Of a DNA stretch of 5,388 nt, positions 1-5,388 are shown piece after piece; position 1 is the stretch's first letter; every line of letters starts with the position of its first letter. The DNA lies in assembly GCA_023300065.1 (NCBI GenBank), contig JALZWJ010000114.1:1-5388 (forward strand). The letters are read 5' to 3'. The stretch is from Akkermansiaceae bacterium. Lineage in GTDB: Bacteria; Verrucomicrobiota; Verrucomicrobiia; Verrucomicrobiales; Akkermansiaceae. The position numbers were made by a program, and so were the translations under genes. Below the pieces are notes generated by a model that saw nothing but the letters and a program-made list of their open reading frames with translations, ran no database searches and had not been told where the DNA came from.

Positions 1-1111
1 ACTTAGAAGTCAGGCTCCACGTGGACCCCTTCCCCTTCCAGCTCAACTCCTCAAGCTTCTGCTCGATCGGCTTCCCCGTCTTCATAATCTCCTTCTCATC
101 CCTCGCCGCACTTCTCACCAGCGAGCTATTCAAAAAATCGCGATTGTGCTTCCCCACCAACTCCTCCGGAGAAGCCGCCCCCATCAAGCCCGCCATCCGG
201 TTATTCACCAAAACAAAGTTCGACTCCAAGTCCTTAAAATACACAAAGACCGGCACATTATCGATCACAAGCCGGAGCAAGTAACGCTCCTCACTAATCT
301 CCTGATTCACCCCCTTCAGCTGATTCGCGACCTGCTTCAACTCATGCTGAGACTCCATCAGCTCCGTCACATCATGAGTCAGGCCGAAGGTGCCCAGCAC
401 ATCCCCATTCATCGCGCGCCAAATTTTCTTCGTCACCAAGACCCAAGATTCCTTCCCATCCTCCCACACCTCACGCTCGATCTGCTCCTCCTGCCCCACC
501 CCCGTAGCCATGATCTCCAACTCCCGCTTCCGAGATTGGTCCGCATACTCACGGCTAAAAAAATCATGATCTCTTTTCCCAATCAGATCTGAGATCGACT
601 TCGCCCCCATCCGTCTCGCCGTCGCCACATTCGACCTCACAAACTTCGACTCACGATCCTTAAAATACACATTCACCGGCGCACTATCCAGAACCAGATC
701 GATCATGCTCCGCTCCTCCGCCAGCGCGATCTGGGCGAAGCGGCGCTTTGAAATATCGATCAAGCTCCCCACCACACGGATCGCATTTCCCTCATGGTCC
801 CGCTCCGGGATCCCACGCACCCGGAACCACTTCCACTCACCCTCATTCGTCCGGATGCGCGACTCTGCCGCAAAAAGACGCCCGCCCCGTAAAATCACCC
901 GGTCCATCTTCTTCTGAAAGACCGCCAGATCCTCTGGATGCACATGCTCCGCCGCCGCCGTGAAAATATTAGGCGCCCCCAAACGGCCATACCCCAGAAA
1001 CATCAAGAGCCGGTTCGAATAGTAAATCTCGCCAGAAGCGAGGTCCCAATCCCAGATCCCTTCATTGGAGGCCTTAAAAGCGAGGTCCAATCTTTCGTCT
1101 TCTAAATTCAT
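1..1111 (-). CDS. Multi-PAS sensory protein, paralogue of the upstream gene; 3' end cut off by the window edge
   Basis: An uninterrupted minus-strand frame of 370 codons begins at ATG 1111-1109 and leaves the window at base 1 without a stop, so the C-terminal output domain is unseen. Three PAS units are visible. PAS1, about residues 7-121, has the WDWD..SGEIYYS and EWKWFRVRG...GSLIDISKR (PAC-like) motifs. PAS2, about 132-250, starts LVLDSAPVNVYFKD and ends GTFGLTHDVTEL. PAS3, from about 275, starts RLVIDNVPVFVYFKD and is cut at TWSLTSK. Short charged helices (about 251-275) link PAS2 to PAS3. PAS domains sense small ligands, redox state or light, or mediate protein contacts; no ligand can be inferred here. 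No signal peptide or membrane segment is seen, so it is probably cytoplasmic. It aligns with the upstream neighbour almost residue for residue (offset of one through about residue 300). By that homology the missing output could be a SpoIIE/PP2C domain, but a histidine kinase or GGDEF domain is equally possible. Start choice is supported by matching N-termini and by the ATGA overlap with the upstream stop. Confidence 0.92.
   Translation of the reverse strand, partial: MNLEDERLDLAFKASNEGIWDWDLASGEIYYSNRLLMFLGYGRLGAPNIFTAAAEHVHPEDLAVFQKKMDRVILRGGRLFAAESRIRTNEGEWKWFRVRGIPERDHEGNAIRVVGSLIDISKRRFAQIALAEERSMIDLVLDSAPVNVYFKDRESKFVRSNVATARRMGAKSISDLIGKRDHDFFSREYADQSRKRELEIMATGVGQEEQIEREVWEDGKESWVLVTKKIWRAMNGDVLGTFGLTHDVTELMESQHELKQVANQLKGVNQEISEERYLLRLVIDNVPVFVYFKDLESNFVLVNNRMAGLMGAASPEELVGKHNRDFLNSSLVRSAARDEKEIMKTGKPIEQKLEELSWKGKGSTWSLTSK
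747..1060 (-). repeat. PAS1-coding segment, downstream copy of a tandem gene duplication
   Basis: This segment corresponds to 2744-3057 at a constant offset of 1997 bases. Three islands are identical between the copies: 747-770 (24 bases, encoding GSLIDIS), 813-836 (24 bases, encoding WKWFRVRG) and 1044-1060 (17 bases, encoding the GIWDWD region). Intervening stretches are clearly diverged. It marks the tandem duplication that produced the two PAS genes. Confidence 0.85.
1108..1111 (-). promoter_or_regulatory. ATGA stop-start overlap coupling the two PAS genes
   Basis: On the minus strand the four bases 1111-1108 read ATGA: ATG starts the downstream PAS gene and TGA ends the upstream one. 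Such overlaps usually mean translational coupling and co-transcription. No purine-rich Shine-Dalgarno sequence is visible in the roughly 25 bases before the ATG, which fits re-initiation by ribosomes finishing the upstream gene. Confidence 0.85.
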
Positions 1112-3111
1112 GAGGTCAGGTCCCAACCAAGGAGACAAATCGATTTTCTAAATTCATCACACTCGCTGAAGTCCTCCACCGCCTGTGACACTCGTTCCAT
1201 GACACTTGGTAGCTCTCCTCCGCGCTCGATCGCCTCTAACAACCGTGTCAGTCCAAATTCTTCTCCATCCTCATTCTTCGCCTCCTTCACCCCACCCGTA
1301 TAGCAGATCAACCGGCGGAACCCCTTCAGCGGAGCCGTCACCGAACCATACCGCGTTTCCTCCAGCACCCCCAGAGCCGGGCCCCGTGCCTGCTCTGGCA
1401 GCACCAGCTGGCGCACCCCATCCACAAAGACCGCAATCGGATTCACATGCCCTGCCACCGACAACTGCACCTCCCCCGCCGATAAATCCATCACCCCATA
1501 GAACGCCGTCGCCTGGATTCCCAAGCCCGACTTTACCAATAAATGAGCCATCCCCACGTTCAGCCCCGTCAAAAATTCCCCCGCATTCCCAGCAGTTCCC
1601 ATCTGTTTCTCGATCAACCCACGTAGCATCGACACAATTAAGGCCGACCTCACCCCCTGCTCCACCACCTCACAAATCAAAAAACCAACCCGATCCGGCC
1701 CCAAGGGCAAGACCTCAAAAAACTCCCCCGTCAAATCCGCCGCGGGCCGATAAAGGCGGCCAAAGTTCAGCGTCATCCCACCGCCCACCACCGTAGGAAA
1801 TTCATCCGGCAAGAGAGCCAGCTGCACCTCACGGGCCAGCTTCAGCTCCGCTGCCATCTCACGGTTCTTTGCCTCAAAGGTTTGGGCCAAATTCTCTAAC
1901 TTCTGCTGCGCCCTCATCAGGTCAGAAACATCGCTCGATACCCCGAAGGTCCCCACCACTTTTCCCTCGCTATCCCGCCAAGGATACTTCGAGGTCATGA
2001 CCCAAGTATCCCTTCTTCCGTCAGACCTCTCTTGCCACCTCTCCTGCTCGATCACTCCCACCATCGGCTCCCCCGTCGCCATAATCTGAGCCTCATCCGC
2101 CTCAGTCTGGCGCCAGTGCTCTTCTAAGAAAATATCCCGGTCACTCTTATCATAAAGCTCATCCGGCTTCTCAAAGCCGAACCACTTCGCGATCGACTGA
2201 TTCGCGATCAGGAATTGGTGATCAGGGTTCTTAAAATAAATATGCAACGGCACATTATCGATGACCAAGCGCATCAACTGCCGCTCCTCCTCCATCGTAC
2301 CATTCTGACCATCTAACTCGGAGGCGATCCTCTCCTGCTCATCCTTCGTCAGCACCAGCTCCGTAATATCACTCGTCACGCCGAAGGTCCCCTTAATCGC
2401 ACCATCCTGGCCAACCCAAGCGTGCTTCGTCGTTTTCACCCACGTATCATCACGTTCCTCCCACCTCTCGTGCTCCGTCCGGTCCGTAAACCCCTTCCCC
2501 GTCCGCATGATTTTCTCCTCATCGGCGCGTGCATTCTCCGCATGCTCATCGCTAAAGAAATCCGCATCACTCATCCCTAACAAATGCTCAGGGCCACTCA
2601 CCCCCATCTTCCGTGCCGTCGGCAAATTTGCCAACACAAAGCGTGACTCCTCATCCTTAAAATAAACATTCATCGGAATGCTATCTAGGAGCGTCTTGAT
2701 CAAATGGCGCTCCTCCGCCAGCTCCTGCTCCGCCGCCATCCGTTTTGAAATATCGATCAAGCTCCCCCCAATCCGGATCACTTTTCCTAGAGCATCACGC
2801 ACCGGCGTGCCACGCACCCGGAACCACTTCCACGCCCCCTTCGCAGTCTTCACCTTCGGCTCCACCGCAAAAAGATCTTCCCCCTCCTGGATCACCCGGC
2901 GCAGAGCCTCATCCACCGCCGCCGCAGACGCCTCATCCATCTGAAATTTACGGTCCTCAAAAAGGTGTGGGATCTCGCTCTTACGATATCCCAGAAAACG
3001 ATACACCCGCGGGGAATAGTAGATGGTTTTTTGCACCAAATCCCAATCCCAGATCCCCTCTTTCGAGGCCTGCAAAGCCATCTGCAGCCGGTCTTCTCTC
3101 CGAGTCGCCAT
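1108..3111 (-). CDS. Three-PAS sensor with C-terminal SpoIIE/PP2C (RsbU-like) phosphatase domain; metal site appears degenerate
   Basis: The product is 667 residues from ATG 3111-3109. Order of domains: PAS1 about 8-122 (IWDWDL, YYSPRVYRFLGY, WKWFRVRG, GSLIDISKR); PAS2 about 133-250 (LLDSIPMNVYFKDEES to GTFGVTSDITEL); helical spacer; PAS3 about 276-398 (RLVIDNVPLHIYFKN to GTFGVSSDVSDL); coiled-coil-like linker about 398-435 with AREVQLALLP, typical of RsbU-type proteins; SpoIIE/PP2C domain about 440-663. Family members dephosphorylate STAS-domain anti-anti-sigma factors in partner-switching stress pathways, acting in the cytoplasm. Fold motifs AGH (553-555), GPALGV (577-582) and GEEFG (616-620) remain. 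The expected metal-binding positions differ: GGD reads GE463, GDV.GHG reads CE481VVEQG, TDG reads TG606G, and the DDxT site near 654-657 reads FRKS. Two are Asp-to-Glu changes and two lose the acid, so activity is doubtful. An earlier in-frame ATG at 3195-3193 adds 28 residues; I prefer the later start because its N-terminus matches the paralogue. Likely first gene of a two-gene unit. Confidence 0.93.
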   Translation of the reverse strand: MATRREDRLQMALQASKEGIWDWDLVQKTIYYSPRVYRFLGYRKSEIPHLFEDRKFQMDEASAAAVDEALRRVIQEGEDLFAVEPKVKTAKGAWKWFRVRGTPVRDALGKVIRIGGSLIDISKRMAAEQELAEERHLIKTLLDSIPMNVYFKDEESRFVLANLPTARKMGVSGPEHLLGMSDADFFSDEHAENARADEEKIMRTGKGFTDRTEHERWEERDDTWVKTTKHAWVGQDGAIKGTFGVTSDITELVLTKDEQERIASELDGQNGTMEEERQLMRLVIDNVPLHIYFKNPDHQFLIANQSIAKWFGFEKPDELYDKSDRDIFLEEHWRQTEADEAQIMATGEPMVGVIEQERWQERSDGRRDTWVMTSKYPWRDSEGKVVGTFGVSSDVSDLMRAQQKLENLAQTFEAKNREMAAELKLAREVQLALLPDEFPTVVGGGMTLNFGRLYRPAADLTGEFFEVLPLGPDRVGFLICEVVEQGVRSALIVSMLRGLIEKQMGTAGNAGEFLTGLNVGMAHLLVKSGLGIQATAFYGVMDLSAGEVQLSVAGHVNPIAVFVDGVRQLVLPEQARGPALGVLEETRYGSVTAPLKGFRRLICYTGGVKEAKNEDGEEFGLTRLLEAIERGGELPSVMERVSQAVEDFSECDEFRKSICLLGWDLTS
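2744..3057 (-). repeat. PAS1-coding segment, upstream copy of the tandem gene duplication
   Basis: Partner of 747-1060. The identical islands lie at 2744-2767, 2810-2833 and 3041-3057. The constant offset shows that no net insertion or deletion has occurred across PAS1 since duplication. Confidence 0.85.
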
Positions 3112-3239
3112 CTTTAAACAAAACAAACACCACTTCCCCCCCCGCCTCAACGCAAAAGGACCAGAATCGACGCCCCCTCTGAACCATCCCCCCATCTTCT
3201 AGCATTGCAATCCCACATCAACCTCGGCAACTATCACAA
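3112..3239. promoter_or_regulatory. Divergent intergenic region between PAS-PP2C gene and cytochrome gene
   Basis: These 128 bases must hold the start signals for both the minus-strand PAS pair and the plus-strand cytochrome gene. I cannot identify convincing -35/-10 boxes for either direction, and neither start codon has a clear Shine-Dalgarno sequence at normal spacing. Visible structure: an 8-bp palindrome ATTGCAAT (3204-3211) near the middle, which could be an operator core but is too short to argue for, and a run of eight C on the plus strand (3136-3143), which is eight G in the PAS gene leader. If the PAS-PP2C gene really starts at 3195, the interval 3112-3195 would be coding instead. 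Confidence 0.5.
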
Positions 3240-5141
3240 ATGAAATTCGGGCTATTCATTCTCATCTCCCTCGCCCTCGCCCCCCTACACGCAGAAAAGA
3301 CGGACCAAGAGATCGGCCAGCGTATCAATGTCAGCATCGTAGATGGCATCGCCATCACCGAGGGCGTAATCCGGGTCCGCCGCCGCCATGAAAACGACAT
3401 GGACTTCGCCAAATATAACCCCTTCTACTGGGAGGGCCGCCGCGCCTGGTTCAAAGTCGAGGACTACACCCCGCGCGGAGAGGACCGCATCATCTTTACC
3501 CTCCGCACCGAATGGCCACAAGACTACACCCCAAACCGCGGCGCTGACTTCTCCGCCATCTACCGCGGCGACCCACTCGGCCACGAAACCGAGCGCAGTA
3601 AATTCGCCATCAACGCCCGCATGACCCACCTCGGTGGCTACACCCATTTTAAACAAGAGCTCAACGCCCTCTCCTTCCACCAAAACCCCGATGACCTAAA
3701 AATCGGCAAACAACTCACCTTCGAATTCCGCTTCTTCAACACCGAGACCCACCCCGGCTGGGCCAAACAAAAACAGCGCAACGCCCATAACCTCTTCGCC
3801 TACTACTCCGAGTTCTTCCGCATCAAAATCGGCACCCCCGGCCTCCTCATCGACAACCTCGCATCCCCAAATCAACCCGCCACCCCCCAACACTACACCG
3901 GCGGCTGGACCACCACCCCCACCACCCGGGTCGAGCCATGGTCCGCCCTCCAACAACACGCCCACAACCTCCACCCAAAAAACGCGCAAGCCTTCCTCAC
4001 CGGTCGCACCTGGTTCCACACCGACATGGTCACCGGAAAACACCTCAGCGACCCCTCCGACGACAAACCCTCCGTCTTCTTTGCAGAAATGGAAGCCGCC
4101 CGCCGCGGCCTCGCCGGCAAATCCTATAACCAACACTCCTGCAACAGCTGCCACATCCACAATGGCGGGGCCCTCCTCCCCGCCCTCGGCAAACCCATCC
4201 ACACCACCCTCCTCCGCCTCACCGACCCAAACTCCCCCCACGGCACCCAACTCCAAACCGATGGTGACGCCCCCGAAGGCACCCTCACCATCGCCCGCTA
4301 CCAAACACACACCGTCACCCTAGACGATGGCTCCACCGTCCAGCTCTCCAAACCCATCTTCCACATCGACGGCCAACCCACCCCCGCCATCTCCCCCCGC
4401 ACCCCACCCGCCATCATCGGCGCAGGACTCCTCCAAGCCGTCCCCGAAAAAACAATCCACGCCCTTGCCAAAAAATCATCCGGCCAGCCGCGCCTCGTCG
4501 ATGGACAAATCGGCCGCTTCGGCTGGAAAGCCGGCCAACCCACCGTCGACTCCCAAAACCAAAGCGCCCTCCGCCAAGACCTAGGCGTCAAGAAACTCAA
4601 CTCACCTGCCCTCGCCCAGCTCGAGGCCTACGTCTCTCTCCTCGGCGTCCCACCCCGCACCAATCCAGAGCACCCCGACGTCATCCTCGGCGAAAAAATC
4701 TTCCACACCCTCAACTGCCAACAATGCCACACCCCCACCCTCCGCACCGGTGACTCAAAATTCCCCGAACTCGCCCAACAAACCATCCACCCCTTCACCG
4801 ACCTTCTCCTCCATGACATGGGAGATAGCTTAGCCGATAGCGGCCCCTCACCCCTCGCCCGCAAATGGCGCACCGCCCCACTCTGGGCCTTAAAAAACAA
4901 ACGCCACGCCGCCCATGACCACATCGGCACCTTCCGCCCCGGCGACACCAAAGTCACCTACCAAAACACCCTCAAAGCCGCCAACCAAAACCCCATCCAA
5001 CTCCTCCACGATGGCCGCGCCCGCACCCTCGCCGAAGCCATCCTCTGGCACAGCGGCGAAGCCACCGACTCCATCAAAGCCTACAAAGCCCTCCCCAAAA
5101 AAGACCGCACCGCCCTAGAAGCCTACCTCTGGGACCTCTAA
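3240..5141 (+). CDS. Secreted di-haem c-type cytochrome, DUF1111 / putative di-haem oxidoreductase family, with long N-terminal extension
   Basis: The product has 633 residues. Residues 1-18 form a signal peptide (MKFGLFILISLALAPLHA, likely cleaved after LHA), so it acts in the periplasm or outside the cell. Residues about 30-250 are an aromatic-rich, probably beta-rich region (DMDFAKYNPFYWEGRRAW and following) that I do not recognise. The family core follows: haem site one CNSCH at 301-305 in the NQHSCNSCHIHNGG context; PRTPPAIIGAGLLQAVPE at 386-403; GRFGWKAGQP at 425-434; haem site two CQQCH at 493-497; LLLHDMGDSLAD at 522-533; WRTAPLW at 543-549; LLHDGRARTLAEAILWHSGE at 588-607. Its only four cysteines are those of the two CxxCH sites. 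The family is related to MauG/bacterial cytochrome c peroxidases and is often annotated thiol oxidoreductase; substrate and reaction are not established, so electron transfer or peroxide chemistry is inference. Usual family members are shorter, lacking most of the N-terminal region. About 38 residues separate WRTAPLW from LLHDGRA, which seems longer than usual. Third codon positions are dominated by C. No Shine-Dalgarno is visible; the start is chosen by the signal peptide. No partner gene lies alongside. Confidence 0.93.
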   Translation: MKFGLFILISLALAPLHAEKTDQEIGQRINVSIVDGIAITEGVIRVRRRHENDMDFAKYNPFYWEGRRAWFKVEDYTPRGEDRIIFTLRTEWPQDYTPNRGADFSAIYRGDPLGHETERSKFAINARMTHLGGYTHFKQELNALSFHQNPDDLKIGKQLTFEFRFFNTETHPGWAKQKQRNAHNLFAYYSEFFRIKIGTPGLLIDNLASPNQPATPQHYTGGWTTTPTTRVEPWSALQQHAHNLHPKNAQAFLTGRTWFHTDMVTGKHLSDPSDDKPSVFFAEMEAARRGLAGKSYNQHSCNSCHIHNGGALLPALGKPIHTTLLRLTDPNSPHGTQLQTDGDAPEGTLTIARYQTHTVTLDDGSTVQLSKPIFHIDGQPTPAISPRTPPAIIGAGLLQAVPEKTIHALAKKSSGQPRLVDGQIGRFGWKAGQPTVDSQNQSALRQDLGVKKLNSPALAQLEAYVSLLGVPPRTNPEHPDVILGEKIFHTLNCQQCHTPTLRTGDSKFPELAQQTIHPFTDLLLHDMGDSLADSGPSPLARKWRTAPLWALKNKRHAAHDHIGTFRPGDTKVTYQNTLKAANQNPIQLLHDGRARTLAEAILWHSGEATDSIKAYKALPKKDRTALEAYLWDL

Positions 5142-5142
5142 T

Positions 5143-5190
5143 CGCCCCTCCCCAAAAAAACTCCCCTCCCAAAACCCCGCCCTTTTTCAC
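5143..5190 (+). terminator. Possible Rho-type termination region after the cytochrome gene
   Basis: Directly after the TAA stop, these 48 bases contain 26 C and only 2 G by hand count, with interspersed A and T runs. A C-rich, G-poor and therefore unstructured transcript is what Rho utilisation sites look like. There is no G-containing hairpin followed by a T run, so an intrinsic terminator is not present. The whole plus strand is C-biased, which weakens the argument. Confidence 0.3.
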
Positions 5191-5243
5191 AATATCGCCG
5201 CCGAATGTCGATTTGGCACTGATTCTGGATGACTCGTAATCAT

Positions 5244-5291
5244 CAGCTTCAATTCCTCGAAGATTTTCAGTTTCAATTTGTCGAATTCCTT
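5244..5291. repeat. Imperfect 24-bp tandem repeat, two copies
   Basis: 5244-5267 and 5268-5291 align end to end with 17 of 24 identical bases, sharing CAG-TTCAATT and TCGAA cores. The unit is a multiple of three, so in either strand it would encode an eight-residue repeat (QLQFLEDF then QFQFVEFL on the plus strand; EFDKLKLK-like units on the minus strand). Confidence 0.55.
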
Positions 5292-5304
5292 GCGAAAAGA
5301 ATCA

Positions 5305-5314
5305 CGCAATTGCG
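5305..5314. repeat. Perfect 10-bp palindrome CGCAATTGCG
   Basis: CGCAATTGCG reads identically on both strands. It lies between the tandem repeat and the inverted repeat in the unassigned tail. A dimeric regulator site is possible but one copy in isolation is weak evidence. Confidence 0.35.
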
Positions 5315-5345
5315 AGGATCGAGGTTAACTTGAGACAACGCACGG

Positions 5346-5372
5346 AACGATGGCCGCCCTGCAGGCATCGTT
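5346..5372. repeat. Inverted repeat, 7-bp arms with 13-base loop
   Basis: AACGATG (5346-5352) pairs perfectly with CATCGTT (5366-5372). The loop contains the 8-bp palindrome CCTGCAGG (5358-5365). An outer pair, TTAACT (5325-5330) with AGTTAA (5381-5386), is roughly concentric with it. There is no adequate T run after the stem, so it is not a standard terminator; it could be an operator or a structured RNA element. Confidence 0.5.
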
Positions 5373-5388
5373 TAAAAAATAGTTAAGA

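Larger units (their letters stand above)
5191..5388. other. Non-coding or unassigned tail with different composition, short repeats and only tiny open frames
   Basis: From about 5191 the extreme C bias of the plus strand disappears and A+T rises. No gene of normal size fits. Two short frames read oddly like protein: plus strand 5229-5333 (34 codons, ATG start, beginning MTRNHQLQFLEDF) and minus strand 5309-5187 (40 codons, TTG start, containing EFDKLKLKIFEELKL). They overlap on opposite strands across the 24-bp tandem repeat, so at most one is likely real and neither has a clear ribosome binding site. The stretch could be an upstream region of an unseen gene beyond 5388, a decayed repeat element, or a small-protein gene. 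Confidence 0.4.

Noticed and set aside
1206..1796. A 196-codon plus-strand frame rich in proline and serine
   Set aside because: It is a shadow of the PP2C domain on the minus strand; proline/serine-rich composition follows from the C-rich strand.
705..2944. Two plus-strand frames (705-917 and 2678-2944) that resemble each other, both containing FEISIKLP
   Set aside because: They are the antisense of the duplicated PAS1 segments, so their similarity only mirrors that of the real paralogous genes.
3109..3195. Upstream start ATG 3195 for the PAS-PP2C gene, adding 28 residues
   Set aside because: The extra residues are glycine/arginine-rich and low in similarity to anything in the paralogue, whose N-terminus matches the later start; neither start has a good ribosome binding site, so the longer form is not fully excluded.
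3696..4310. A 204-codon open frame antisense to the cytochrome gene
   Set aside because: Its glycine/valine/glutamate-rich product is what results from reading a C-ending-codon gene backwards; the opposite strand encodes clear haem and family motifs. The same applies to the antisense frame at 3285-3683.
5142..5190. Intrinsic terminator after the cytochrome gene
   Set aside because: With only two G on the plus strand there can be no stable stem; the T run at 5183-5187 has no hairpin before it.
5214..5229. A TGGCAC followed by TGGA resembling a sigma-54 -24/-12 promoter
   Set aside because: The essential GC at the -12 element is GG here, and no gene of normal size begins just downstream.
5324..5388. 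Integron attC-like site suggested by GGTTAAC and GTTAAGA near the ends of nested inverted repeats
   Set aside because: Both outer cores deviate from RYYYAAC and GTTRRRY, the inner L boxes do not pair next to the outer arms, and there is no gene cassette or integrase in view.

Overview
The window holds three genes and one short unexplained tail. The organism looks like a free-living Gram-negative bacterium with an elaborate signalling repertoire, and Verrucomicrobiota or a related PVC lineage is my best guess. That guess rests on the gene style (multi-PAS RsbU-like proteins, a large di-haem DUF1111-type cytochrome with an N-terminal extension, absence of obvious Shine-Dalgarno sites); no marker gene is present, so it is an inference only.

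Positions 3111 down to 1 (minus strand) carry two tandem paralogous signalling genes. The upstream one (3111-1108) is complete: three PAS sensor domains, a helical linker with the classic RsbU-type AREVQ..LLP motif, and a C-terminal SpoIIE/PP2C phosphatase fold whose expected metal-binding acidic residues are largely altered. Its stop codon overlaps the start codon of the next gene (ATGA, 1111-1108). That second gene repeats the same three-PAS architecture almost in register and runs off the left edge inside its third PAS domain, so its output domain cannot be seen. The two are probably co-transcribed and translationally coupled, and arose by duplication.

A 128-bp intergenic region (3112-3239) separates this pair from a divergently transcribed plus-strand gene (3240-5141). 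It encodes a secreted 633-residue c-type cytochrome of the DUF1111 / putative di-haem oxidoreductase (thiol oxidoreductase-like, MauG/CcpA-related) group, with a signal peptide, an unrecognised N-terminal region of about 250 residues, and two CxxCH haem sites. Nothing in the sequence directly ties the cytochrome to the PAS genes apart from the shared promoter region.

After the cytochrome stop comes a C-rich, G-poor stretch that could serve as a Rho-type termination region, then about 200 bp of different composition (5191-5388) with a 24-bp imperfect tandem repeat, short palindromes, an inverted repeat and only very short open frames. No RNA gene, CRISPR array or recognisable insertion sequence was seen. 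A strong C-over-G bias of the plus strand holds through both gene orientations, suggesting replication-strand asymmetry rather than a coding effect.
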